Positions 25,354 to 33,036 are shown, counted from the stretch's first letter. The stretch is DNA of 64,000 bases from Peptococcaceae bacterium CEB3 (GCA_001029295.1 LDXJ01000063.1:248001-312000); one strand, 5' to 3'. Notes: generated by a model from the sequence alone, not told the origin. A program made the numbers and translations.

Positions 25354-25807
25354 TTTTATCCCATCCTTTCCCAACTCTTTGTGATATGACATCTGCACTT
25401 TTGCCCCAGGAGCCTGATGGTAGCCGCTCCCGATAGCGATAAAAGCGGTCGGCGTCTTGGGCACGTGCGAGCAAGTTCTCCTGGTATTCAGGCTAGCGTA
25501 GCACAGAAATGTAAATTCTCAGCCGCGCCTGTGTAAAGTAGCGTTAAAATTCCTGCTCAGCCACAAGGCGGCGACACGCCGGGTTCCCCTGTCAGCCCTC
25601 TTTGCATTTCCTCGGCGGAAACTCGCCGGTAAACACGCCTCACCGTCGCCGTAGGGGATAGTGGGGCCTTTTCTCGTTTAGGGGGCCGGTACAGAAAAAG
25701 GCATCACGGGCCGAAGAAAGAAGTCGAAACATGAAAATATATGCTATGAATAGCATAAACTATATTTTTCAAAACTTTTATGCTATGCTATTCCTGGGGG
25801 TGATTTT
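25354..25807. other. Intergenic region between oxidoreductase and ATPase genes
   Basis: About 450 bp without a supported gene. The part near 25560-25700 is GC-rich. The last 80 bp before the ATPase become very AT-rich and contain the nested palindrome listed separately. Confidence 0.4.
25734..25768 (+). promoter_or_regulatory. Nested AT-rich palindrome upstream of the ATPase gene
   Basis: AAAATATA (25734-25741) and TATATTTT (25761-25768) enclose a perfect TATGCTAT-GA-ATAGCATA inverted repeat (25740-25757). A related half-site TATGCTATGC lies at ~25779-25790. This is probably an operator overlapping the promoter. Confidence 0.5.
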
Positions 25808-27127
25808 ATGCTAAAAAGTGGAAGAGAACTGCGCAGCCGCGACCTTTATCTGAATCGGCTGATTGCATTTCAGGATACCGAGCCTGTGAAAATCATAACC
25901 GGAATCCGACGCTGCGGCAAGTCCAGCCTGCTGAAGCTGATGGCGCGGCATCTGCGCAATAACGGAGTTGCGGAGGAGCAGATCATCGAGCTCAACTTTG
26001 AGTCGATGGAGTTTCGGGGAATTTGCGCGGAAGCGCTGTATCAATATGTGAAGGAGCGCCTTCCGGACGGAAAACGCGCCTATTTGTTCTTAGACGAGAT
26101 TCAGCGCGTTGACCAGTGGCAGGATGCCGTTAACTCTTTCCGCGTCGATTTTGACTGTGACATTTATGTGACCGGCTCCAACGCCTACCTGCTTTCTTCG
26201 GAGTACGCGACTTATCTTGCCGGGAGAAGCGTTGAGATCAAAATGCTTCCTCTCTCTTTTCGCGAGTTCATTGACTTTCATGGCTATACCGTTCGTGAAC
26301 GGAAAAATCCATCGGGCGGAATCAGCAAGCGCATTTATGACGCAGATAGCGAAAGCTATGAGCCGAAAGAACTGCTGGAGGCCTATCTGAAGTTCGGGGG
26401 TATGCCCGGAATTGCCGATGTTGGGCTGGACACTGACAAGGCGCTGACACTGCTGGACGGCGTATACTCTACCGTGGTTGTGCGTGATATTCTGGAGCGT
26501 GAAAGCCGCAGAGGACGGCGGCAGATCACGGACCCGGATCTGCTGAGAAAGGTCATCATGTTCCTTGCCGACAATATTGGCAACATCACGTCCATCACCT
26601 CCATCAGCAATAAGCTTGTCCATGAAAAGCTGCTCGACAGCAAGCGGAACGGTAATCCATCCGTTCACACCATTCAGGCCTATGTGGGTGCTCTGCTGGA
26701 ATCCTATGTGTTTTACGAAATTAAGCGCTTTGACATTAAAGGGAAAGAGTATCTGCGTACTCTCGGAAAGTATTACATCGTGGATATCGGGCTACGCAAC
26801 TATCTGCTGGGTTTCCGCGATATGGATACCGGGCATATAATCGAAAATATCGTTTATTTTGAGCTGCTGCGCCGCGGCTATGATGTCGCGATCGGAAAGG
26901 TCGGCGACAAGGAAGTGGACTTCCTTGCCACCCGTGCCGATGAGAAGAAGTATATTCAGGCAACAGAATCCATAAACGATCCCGTCACAAGGGAGCGGGA
27001 GCTTGCCCCGTTTCGCAGCATACGGGACAATTACGAAAAGGTTGTCATTGCCGGTGACTGCGATCATCCCGTGACGCAGGACGGAATCAAGCTTGTTAAG
27101 CTGACAGATTTCTTATTGGACAACTGA
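25808..27127 (+). CDS. AAA_14/DUF4143 ATPase
   Basis: A 439-residue protein with GGGGGTG about 6 bp before the ATG. N-terminal P-loop ATPase (AAA_14): Walker A GIRRCGKSS (~residues 32-40), Walker B AYLFLDEIQ (~95-103), and TGSNAYLLSSEYATYLAGR sensor region. The C-terminal DUF4143 region ends in a PD-(D/E)XK-like core (GDKEVDFLATRADEKKYIQATESI). This widespread family is found in gut and environmental Firmicutes and Bacteroidetes and often on mobile regions; its cellular role is not established. The location in an island of toxin-antitoxin genes fits horizontal mobility. Confidence 0.88.
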   Translation: MLKSGRELRSRDLYLNRLIAFQDTEPVKIITGIRRCGKSSLLKLMARHLRNNGVAEEQIIELNFESMEFRGICAEALYQYVKERLPDGKRAYLFLDEIQRVDQWQDAVNSFRVDFDCDIYVTGSNAYLLSSEYATYLAGRSVEIKMLPLSFREFIDFHGYTVRERKNPSGGISKRIYDADSESYEPKELLEAYLKFGGMPGIADVGLDTDKALTLLDGVYSTVVVRDILERESRRGRRQITDPDLLRKVIMFLADNIGNITSITSISNKLVHEKLLDSKRNGNPSVHTIQAYVGALLESYVFYEIKRFDIKGKEYLRTLGKYYIVDIGLRNYLLGFRDMDTGHIIENIVYFELLRRGYDVAIGKVGDKEVDFLATRADEKKYIQATESINDPVTRERELAPFRSIRDNYEKVVIAGDCDHPVTQDGIKLVKLTDFLLDN

Positions 27128-27188
27128 TCGCACATCCGAAATCACACTGCAGCGCGAGATGGAGGATTTCCTTGAGCCGGTGATTGAA

Positions 27189-27211
27189 CCTCCCCTGACT
27201 GAAGTCAGAGG
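27189..27211. repeat. Relic IS605-like end hairpin
   Basis: CCTC-CCC-TGACT-GA-AGTCA-GAGG forms a compact hairpin of the kind (CCCTGACT…AGTCAGGGG) often found at right ends of IS200/IS605 or IS1341 elements. No tnpB of that type is adjacent, so it would be a remnant. Confidence 0.35.
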
Positions 27212-27236
27212 ATTTCCGGTTGATTCCGGGGACTTC

Positions 27237-27308
27237 CCTACGATCATGCCGACGTTGCGCACCAAGGCGTTGAGGCTGCAGGCGATGCCGAGCTTGCTTT
27301 TGGGTCCG
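27237..27308 (-). pseudogene. MFS transporter gene fragment 2
   Basis: About 70 bp correspond to 31742-31813 of the MFS exporter gene (shared CGATCATGCCGACGTT and GGCGATGCCGAGCTTGCTTT). A remnant without a reading frame of its own. Confidence 0.7.
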
Positions 27309-27445
27309 CGTGGCTTTTCTGAGGTCTGGAGTGGCGAATCAAACAGGACGATCAGGCCGTCTCAGTGCAGAGGAACAATAGAGTCAAAGAGGCCAATGAT
27401 AATGTCTATATTATTCCTATGTTGTGGTATACTTCCCAATTTCCC

Positions 27446-27472
27446 CCAAAAGGGGACTGGTACTTCCCCCTT
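27446..27472. repeat. REP-like palindrome 1
   Basis: CCAAAAGGGGACTGGTACTT followed by CCCCCTT: a slightly degraded version of the AAAAGGGGA…TCCCCTTTT palindrome at 28854-28883. It lies 1.6 kb upstream of the RAYT pseudogene. Confidence 0.6.
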
Positions 27473-27535
27473 CCCAGATCGAACAGCTTGTTCAAGATAA
27501 TGTAGCGCTAATTTCAAAAGAATGGAGGGAGTTCC

Positions 27536-27796
27536 ATGCTTAAGACGAAATTGAGAGATCATTTTGTACGTCCCAGTGAGCCGACCAGAATTAAGAAAGT
27601 AGAAGTAGAGCCAACTGCGCTAATTGTTTTCTTATCTGATGGACGAGTAATATATACTCCTTTGGAGTGGTTTCCTCTTCTAGATGCCGCCAGTTCAACG
27701 CAACGGGAGAATTTCAGAATATCCCCGCGCGGAATTCACTGGGACGAATTAGATGAAGACATTCCGATTGAGACTTTCTTGGACGATTACAGATAG
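27536..27796 (+). CDS. DUF2442 domain protein
   Basis: The 86-residue protein has the DUF2442 pattern: a strand-rich core (IKKVEVEPTALIVFLSDGRVIYTPLEWFPLL), a R-E-N-F segment and the closing GIHWDELDEDIPIETFL. GGAGGGAG lies 5 bp before ATG. DUF2442 genes usually sit beside DUF4160 genes in small toxin-antitoxin-like units. No DUF4160 gene is adjacent here, so this is an orphan. Function is not established. Confidence 0.85.
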   Translation: MLKTKLRDHFVRPSEPTRIKKVEVEPTALIVFLSDGRVIYTPLEWFPLLDAASSTQRENFRISPRGIHWDELDEDIPIETFLDDYR

Positions 27797-27886
27797 TGCG
27801 CGAAGGATTCGCTCCGGCGACCGGCTTCCCCAAAGTTAGCCCCCGCACGACGGGAGAGTGTCACAATTCCGGACATGCAATGGGCT

Positions 27887-28050
27887 AAACCGCCGGGACG
27901 TACTCACATAGCCGCGGCGGTTGATAGAGACCGTGGCGGCGGCGAGGAGAACGACGCCGCCTACGACCAGGACCGTACGAAAGGAAGCCATAAAGGCTTG
28001 GGCGGCTTGGGTGTTTGTCGGATGCTGGACTCCGCCCAGGAAGGCAGCCT
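27887..28050 (-). pseudogene. MFS transporter gene fragment 3 (C-terminal end)
   Basis: About 165 bp are closely similar to 31543-31713, the 3' end of the MFS exporter gene, including GGACGTACTCACATAGCC and AACGACGCCGCC. It encodes the last membrane helices. Relative to the intact gene its order with fragment 2 is swapped, so the debris is rearranged. Confidence 0.75.
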
Positions 28051-28088
28051 GATCAGGGTGGCCGGCGACGCTGCCACGCCTTCTCCTC

Positions 28089-28130
28089 CCAAGAGACGAG
28101 ACCCCGCAAGCATGCGGGGTCTTGTCTTGG
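28089..28130. terminator. Bidirectional terminator-like hairpin
   Basis: CCAAGAGACGAGACCCCGCA pairs with TGCGGGGTCTTGTCTTGG around AGCA, a long stem with a few mismatches. It sits downstream of the convergent RelE gene and the MFS fragment. Confidence 0.7.
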
Positions 28131-28176
28131 CTGGAGCTCTAGGCTGGACTCCAAGCCCTACGGAGCCCTATGTCAA

Positions 28177-28485
28177 CTATCGAAACAACTTTGGATAATC
28201 GGTTGTGCCATGGATTACTCGATAAACATAGACCGTGTCATCAATGAGTCGGTAAACACAGATGTATTCACCACATACAAGCTTTCGATACCCTTTATTT
28301 TGTAGAACGGAATCTGAATGCTCTGGGCCCAACAATGGGTACTCACCAAGCTTCTCGATGCTATCAAGCAGCTTGCCGGTAATTTTCTCCGCTGATATTG
28401 GACCGACTGCAAGCAGATGGTAATCCGCTATTCGGTCAATGTCGTTAAAAGCAGGAGCTAGAATCTTAACCCTAGCTTTAGGCAT
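28177..28485 (-). CDS. RelE/ParE family toxin
   Basis: A 102-residue toxin (MPKARVKILAPAFNDIDRIADYHLLAVGPISAEKITGKLLDSIEKLGEYPLLGP…) with the RelE/ParE order of strand, long helical hairpin and C-terminal β-sheet (GYRKLVCGEYICVYRLIDDTVYVYRVIHGTTDY). It overlaps the upstream Phd/YefM gene by 8 bp, so translation is coupled. The R-x-I-x-H-G-T-x-D-Y ending is typical of the RelE family, which cleaves mRNA on the ribosome. Confidence 0.9.
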   Translation of the reverse strand: MPKARVKILAPAFNDIDRIADYHLLAVGPISAEKITGKLLDSIEKLGEYPLLGPEHSDSVLQNKGYRKLVCGEYICVYRLIDDTVYVYRVIHGTTDYPKLFR

Positions 28486-28744
28486 GAGAATACTTCTCCT
28501 TTAAACGGTTTCTCACCTCGCCGACCGTATAGACCGGCTCTCCGGAAAGGCGGGAAAGCTCGGCTTCCAAAATCTTAGCACGGTGTTCCAGCATTTTTTC
28601 TCGCTGCTCGAAGGCATCAATGCTCATAACCACTATATCGCCTTCGCCATTTTTTGTAATATAAATCGGCTCACCAGTTTGATGAGCCAAACTGGAAATC
28701 GTTCCATAGTCATTGCGCAGAGCCGTTGAAGGTTTTATCTGCAT
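28478..28744 (-). CDS. Phd/YefM family antitoxin
   Basis: The chosen ATG (28744) has GGAGGG 6 bp upstream; an in-frame TTG at 28759 overlaps that site. The protein starts MQIKPSTALRNDYGTISSLAHQTGEPIYITKNGEGDIVVMS, the Phd/YefM fold (…E-P-I-Y-I-T-K-N-G). The C-terminal helix (RAKILEAELSRLSGEP…RNRLKEKY) would neutralise the partner RelE. The gene order antitoxin-toxin with overlap marks a complete module. Confidence 0.9.
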   Translation of the reverse strand: MQIKPSTALRNDYGTISSLAHQTGEPIYITKNGEGDIVVMSIDAFEQREKMLEHRAKILEAELSRLSGEPVYTVGEVRNRLKEKYSHA

Positions 28745-28774
28745 AATCGATCCCTCCAATTATATTATTCTGCT

Positions 28775-28790
28775 ATTATTGTACGATAAT
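28775..28790 (-). promoter_or_regulatory. Near-palindromic operator candidate of the Phd/RelE operon
   Basis: ATTATTGTACGATAAT is an imperfect palindrome centred on GTAC, with a -10-like TACAAT on the minus strand inside it. It lies about 30 bp upstream of the antitoxin start, where autoregulation would act. Confidence 0.45.
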
Positions 28791-28853
28791 TCCACCAGGA
28801 TATCCATAAAAACTTGAGGCTTTCGGTCGCTCCCCAGTCTGTTCCAAAAGATG

Positions 28854-28883
28854 CCAAAAGGGGACAGGTACTTCCCCTTTTCC
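28854..28883. repeat. REP-like palindrome 2
   Basis: AAAAGGGGA and TCCCCTTTT form a perfect 9 bp inverted repeat around CAGGTACT. The same sequence family recurs at 27446 and 31484, bracketing the RAYT pseudogene. Confidence 0.65.
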
Positions 28884-29401
28884 TTCTTCCTTCCCCCCTT
28901 CTTCCTCCCTTCTCCTTTCGACAAACTTCTGCGGCGCCAGGGAAAATCCCATGTTAAAATTAGGTCGCCTAAGTAGGTTGCCTAAGTGAGTGAGTGCTTT
29001 GCCTTACTACTTGGGAAAAGACCGGAGTTAAGGGGGGGGGAGAGGGTTGTGCCCAGAAAACCACGTGTCTGGTATCCCGGTGCCGGCTACCATGTCATGT
29101 TGTCGCGGCAACCATCGTAATGATATCTTCCGCGATGATGAGGACTGGAAGGTTTATCTTACGCTTGCGCGCGAAACTAAGGAGAAGTATCCGTTTCTTC
29201 TGCATACCTATTGTCTGATGACGAATCATGTTCATTTGCATATCGAGACGGGATAGATTAATATCAGCCTGATTATAGAACGTGCGCGGGAAAACCTCGG
29301 AATTCGATTCCGGGGATGAGAGCGCTTCCCCAAAGAATTTCAAACTATTGTCTTCCCTTTGTGGTAGAATATGGTCATGAACAGTCATCATAAGACACGA
29401 C

Positions 29402-29628
29402 ATGCAAACTTACTTTACAAACTATCACATTGTATGGATACCCAATTACAGACGCAAGAGTCTTACGGACAACGTAGCTTTGGCGGTTAAAGAATCACTT
29501 CAAACTCTAGCACAGGAGTGGGAAATCATTGCGTTGGAAGTGATGCCGGATCATGTTCACTTGGTGATATCATGTCTCAGCAGAAACCATCCGGCATTAC
29601 ATCGAAGAGTGCCAAGATTACTAGCGAG
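29402..29628 (+). pseudogene. tnpA: tnpA (Y1 transposase) with internal deletion
   Basis: ATG 29402 gives MQTYFTNYHIVWIPNYRRKSL…VMPDHVHLVIS, the N-terminal half of an IS200 TnpA including the HVH metal site. The frame then shifts. In the next frame the C-terminal end VSAETIRHYIEECQDY with the catalytic tyrosine is present and ends at TAG. Roughly 50-60 codons between the two parts are missing. The protein cannot be active. Confidence 0.8.
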
Positions 29629-29642
29629 GAGGTGAAAAAGAA

Positions 29643-30944
29643 ATGTTCGCTACTCAAAAAGTACGGATTAAAGGCCTTACGCAAGCAGAATATGAGATTC
29701 TGTGTCTGCTCCACCGGCATGCTAAAAACCTCTGCAATGTGGCGCTCTATGCTCTGCGCCAGCACTTTTTTGCGACGGGAAAACTGCTGAGCTTCAATAA
29801 GCTCTACCATCAGTGTAAAACAAATGAGAATTACCACTTGATCCAAGCCGGAGTAAGTCAGCAGATTCTAAAGAGGGCACATGGAAATATGAAATCGTTT
29901 CTGGCGCTCAGCACAAAAGCGGCATTGGGGCAATATCCAGCGGAGAAAGTCAAGATTCCCAAGTATCTACCCAAGGACGGCTATTCCCAGCTTCTTTGCT
30001 CGACCAATGCGATCACTGTTCACGACGGCTTTTTTCAGATACCCATGTCCAATCGGTTCATGCAGGAACATCCCGGCTTGACCATCAAAATTCGTGTACC
30101 GGATCGTATCGCGAATCGGCCCATCCGGGAAGTACGTCTAAACCCCCTCCACCAGGCCCGCTTCTTGGAAGCGGAGTTTGTGTATAAAACAGCGGATAAG
30201 GCCCAGCTTGTAGGGGAGCCGGAAACTTTAGCTCTGGATCTCGGGGTAAACACTCTGGCAGCCGGTATTAGTACTACCGGAACCGCGTTTTTGATCGACG
30301 GAAAGCGGCTGAAATCAGTCAATCAATGGTACAACAAGGAACGTTCCAGACTCCAATCAATAAAAGACCTGCAAGGGATCAAAGGCGAAACCAATAAACT
30401 GGCGTTAATCGCCTACAACCGGGAAAACTTCATGCGCGACTGCCTGAGCAAAGCCGGTCACTTGATTTTGCAGCATTGCCTCGACAACAAAATCGGGCGG
30501 GTAGGTGTGGGTGTGAATCCTGGCTGGAAGCAAGCAATCAAGATCGGGCATGTGAACAATCAAAACTTCGTGCAGATTCCCTTCTGGAAATTCCGGCGGT
30601 TTCTGGCGTACCTGTGTGAAAAGAACGGCATTGAATACGTAGAGATTACGGAGAGCTATACTTCCAAGGCCAGCTTTCTGGACCGGGATCTATTGCCGGA
30701 ATTCGACCCTGAGCACACAGAAAAGTACGTGTTCAGCGGTAAACGGGTAAAACGGGGACTCTATCGCAGTGCAGATGGGCAAGCCGTAAACGCCGACTTA
30801 AACGGGGCGGCTAATATTCTGCGCAAAGCCTGTTCGGGGATTGACTTGTCACGGGCAAGCCACGCACTATGCCTAAATCCCATTAGACTCTACCCGCTGG
30901 CAACAATCAAGAAGCGTGCACTTAAAAGTAAAGCGGCGGCCTAA
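29643..30944 (+). CDS. tnpB: TnpB RNA-guided nuclease (IS605 OrfB family), copy 2
   Basis: 433 residues, differing from copy 1 by scattered substitutions (for example HRHAKNLCNV for HRYAKNLYNV and VGVGVNPGW for VVVGVNPGW). The same features hold: RuvC-I Asp in LALDLGVN, RuvC-III Asp in NADLNGAANILRK, no zinc ribbon, and Gly at the usual RuvC-II glutamate. AGGAGGTG precedes the ATG by 7 bp. Both copies keep full-length frames although tnpA decayed, suggesting that TnpB activity itself is maintained or that both copies are recent. Confidence 0.9.
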   Translation: MFATQKVRIKGLTQAEYEILCLLHRHAKNLCNVALYALRQHFFATGKLLSFNKLYHQCKTNENYHLIQAGVSQQILKRAHGNMKSFLALSTKAALGQYPAEKVKIPKYLPKDGYSQLLCSTNAITVHDGFFQIPMSNRFMQEHPGLTIKIRVPDRIANRPIREVRLNPLHQARFLEAEFVYKTADKAQLVGEPETLALDLGVNTLAAGISTTGTAFLIDGKRLKSVNQWYNKERSRLQSIKDLQGIKGETNKLALIAYNRENFMRDCLSKAGHLILQHCLDNKIGRVGVGVNPGWKQAIKIGHVNNQNFVQIPFWKFRRFLAYLCEKNGIEYVEITESYTSKASFLDRDLLPEFDPEHTEKYVFSGKRVKRGLYRSADGQAVNADLNGAANILRKACSGIDLSRASHALCLNPIRLYPLATIKKRALKSKAAA

Positions 30945-31034
30945 CGGCGACCGTATAGAGGCTACTTGTACGGCCTGCCAAGCTCCTTCGGGGGACTTGG
31001 GAATCCTCGCGTTTCAACGCGGGGAGGAAGTCAA
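30881..31034 (+). ncRNA. Predicted right-end guide RNA of TnpB copy 2
   Basis: Same three-hairpin right end as copy 1 with small changes (CTC-CTTCGG-GGG instead of CTC-TTTCGG-GAG, which keeps pairing). The guide would begin at 31035 (GAAGCGTTTGAACATG), that is, the RAYT sequence. Together with ATTAT it would target the empty RAYT allele. Confidence 0.5.
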
Positions 31035-31448
31035 GAAGCGTTTGAACATGCTTTATACACAGTACTTTAACAACAAGTATAGTCTCGTAGGACATCTCTT
31101 TCAGGATCGCTTCCGTTCGGAGGAGATTAAGTCGGATGGGTACCACTTGTATGTGAGCAAATATATCCACCTCAATCCGGTGAGGGCCGGCATCGTCGCG
31201 AGCCCTGTGCTTTACCCGTGGAGCAGCTACCCAGCTTATCTTGGACTCAAACAAGACTGTTTGGTGACGACGCAAAAGATCCTGGGCTATTTTAGGATGG
31301 CAGAAGTTGAACAGTATCAGAAGTATGTAGAAGGGGAAAAAGAGGTCCAAACTTCAGCAGGGGAAACTAGACCGAGGAGTGAACGAGGGGACGGGTTCGG
31401 TCTGAAACGGTAAGGGCGAAACTAGAACTGTAGAAGCACCGGAAAATC

Positions 31449-31468
31449 TCCAGGGAGGAGTCCCTGGA
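31449..31468. terminator. Hairpin after the RAYT remnant
   Basis: Perfect 8 bp inverted repeat TCCAGGGA-GGAG-TCCCTGGA, just beyond the RAYT stop. There is no T-tract, so it may instead be part of the REP array. Confidence 0.45.
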
Positions 31469-31483
31469 AATTCCCGAGAAATC

Positions 31484-31510
31484 CCAAAAGGGGACAGGCC
31501 CTTCTCTCCC
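31484..31510. repeat. REP-like palindrome 3
   Basis: CCAAAAGGGGACAGGCCCTT continues the series of REP-like sequences, here with a degraded right arm. It flanks the RAYT pseudogene on its 3' side. Confidence 0.6.
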
Positions 31511-31540
31511 TCCCTTCTCCTCCTTCTCCTCCTTCTCCTC

Positions 31541-32980
31541 TCAAACCGGCCGGGACGTACTCACATAGCCTCGGCGGTTGATGGAAACAGCGGCGGCGGC
31601 GAGGAGAACGACGCCGCCCACGACCAGGACCGTACGAAAGGAAGTCATAAAGGCCTGGGCGGATTGGGTACTCGTAGGATGCTGGACTCCGGCCAGGAGG
31701 GCAGCCTGGCGGATTTCGAAGAGGGTGACGGAGAGGGTTGTCCCAACGATCATGCCGACGTTTCGCACCAGGGCGTTGAGGCCGCCGGCGATGCCGAGCT
31801 TGCTTTTCGGCACGGAACTCATCACACTGCTGTTATTGGGAGAATTGAACATCCCGGCTCCGATCCCCATCAGGAGGGGTCCGGGGACGATCTGCCAGAA
31901 CGGGGAATGGGGTGTGAGGAGGACGAGGTAAAAGATCCCGAGGGCCATGGTCGCCAAGCCGCCGGTGGTCAGGGCGACCGGACCGTGTTTATCGGAAGCG
32001 TAGCCGCTCAGAGGGGCGGCTATAGCCATGGCTAGGGGAAAGGCCGTCATGAGAAGGCCCACTTGGGTGGCGGAATAGTTCAGGACGGTCTGCAAATAGA
32101 AGGGCATGAGCATGGTGTAGGTGAACTGGCCGGCAAAGGAAAGAAAAGCGGAAAGGTTGCCGATGAGAAAAGGAATGTTTCTGTAAATGTCGAAGTCGAT
32201 GATCGGGTCGGAGGTGCGGCGCTCCGCCCAGACGAAAGCGGCCAGCAAGAGGAGGCCCAAGGCGAAAGCCCCCAGAATTCCGGCGGAATCCCAGCCCGCG
32301 TCCTGGCCGTTATTGAGGGCGTAGAGCAGGCTGATCATGCCGAGGGCAAAAAGGAGGGAACCCGTGGAGTCGAAACGGACGGACTCCTGTTTGGCGTTAT
32401 CATTCGGCAGAATGACGAGGGCGCCGAGAAAGGCGACGATGCCGATGGGTACGTTGACATAGAAAATGGCCCGCCAGCTGATAAGGCCCACGAGAATCCC
32501 CCCCAGAGCCGGGCCCGTGAGGGAGCCGAGGGCGACCATGGTACCGCTGAGTCCCAGAGCCCGGCCCCGCTCCTCGAGCGGGAAGGCGGCCACGATCAGG
32601 GCCTGGCTGTTGGCCATGAGCATGGAGGCCCCGACGGCCTGGAGCACGCGCATGCCTACCAGGAACCAGATGTTATTGGTCAGGCCGCAGAGAGCGGAGC
32701 CTAGGGTGAAGAGGACGAACCCGCTGAGATAAAGCCTGCCTCTGCCCCACATATCGGCCAGTTTGCCGAAGATGGGCAAGAGGCTGGAAATGGTCAGGAG
32801 ATAAGCGGTGACGACCCATTGCAGGACAGCCAGCCCGGCGTGGAGCTTAATTGCCATGGTCGGCAGGGCGACCTGGACTATACTGGCATCCAGGGTGGAC
32901 ATAAAGGTCCCCAAAGCGACGTTGGCCAAGATAAACCAGCGTATATGCGGGGACTTTTTGATGTTTTCGGTGAGGCTCAC
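31541..32980 (-). CDS. MFS drug exporter, DHA2 (EmrB/QacA) family
   Basis: About 479 residues with 14 predicted membrane helices. The DHA2 family exports drugs by proton antiport. Visible motifs: the helix-1 motif TFMSTLDASIVQVALP, motif A GKLADMWGRGRLYLSG, and the motif-C-like GSLTGPALGG in helix 5. The GTG at 32980 is preferred because AAGGAG lies 11 bp upstream; a longer frame to 33040 has none and covers promoter sequence. It is divergent from the adaptor-RND operon, so the two may share regulation. Fragments of a close relative are scattered at 17333, 27237 and 27887. Confidence 0.88.
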   Translation of the reverse strand: MSLTENIKKSPHIRWFILANVALGTFMSTLDASIVQVALPTMAIKLHAGLAVLQWVVTAYLLTISSLLPIFGKLADMWGRGRLYLSGFVLFTLGSALCGLTNNIWFLVGMRVLQAVGASMLMANSQALIVAAFPLEERGRALGLSGTMVALGSLTGPALGGILVGLISWRAIFYVNVPIGIVAFLGALVILPNDNAKQESVRFDSTGSLLFALGMISLLYALNNGQDAGWDSAGILGAFALGLLLLAAFVWAERRTSDPIIDFDIYRNIPFLIGNLSAFLSFAGQFTYTMLMPFYLQTVLNYSATQVGLLMTAFPLAMAIAAPLSGYASDKHGPVALTTGGLATMALGIFYLVLLTPHSPFWQIVPGPLLMGIGAGMFNSPNNSSVMSSVPKSKLGIAGGLNALVRNVGMIVGTTLSVTLFEIRQAALLAGVQHPTSTQSAQAFMTSFRTVLVVGGVVLLAAAAVSINRRGYVSTSRPV

Positions 32981-33007
32981 GTTTGGCCAAGCTCCTTCCG
33001 TGTGCGT

Positions 33008-33036
33008 CCTATAAGTATTTCCATAAGTATTGTAAA
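33008..33036 (-). promoter_or_regulatory. Promoter of the MFS exporter with direct-repeat operator
   Basis: Minus-strand TTTACA (33036-33031), 17 bp and TATAGG (33013-33008). Two 13 bp direct repeats TTGTAAATCATTT at 33030-33042 and 33052-33064 lie exactly 22 bp apart (two helical turns) over the -35 region, as expected for a regulator binding site. Confidence 0.6.

Larger units (their letters stand above)
29277..31034 (+). mobile_element. IS200/IS605-type TnpB element, copy 2
   Basis: A 1758 bp element inserted in the RAYT gene. Its ends are set by the host frame: …CTGATTAT | GAAGCGTTTG… reads through when the element is removed. Left end AGAACGTGCGCGGG and right end GGAGGAAGTCAA are the same as in copy 1. 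tnpB is intact, while tnpA has an internal deletion. The 5 bases ATTAT immediately left of both copies are the likely target motif. Confidence 0.9.
29049..31413 (+). pseudogene. RAYT (REP-associated Y1 transposase) interrupted by TnpB element
   Basis: The gene starts GTG (VPRKPRVWYPGAGYHVM), shifts frame after an extra T near 29101 (removing it restores VMCRGNHRNDIFRDDEDW), continues to MTNHVHLHIETG with the HUH histidine pair, meets TAG at 29254, and is split at 29276/29277 by the 1758 bp TnpB element. The frame resumes at 31035 as KRLNMLYTQYFNNKYSLVGHLFQDRFRSE…YIHLNPVRAGIV, the standard RAYT C-terminal half. Without the insert the gene would be ~200 codons, normal for Y1 transposases that act on REP palindromes. 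Three separate lesions make it non-functional. Confidence 0.85.
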
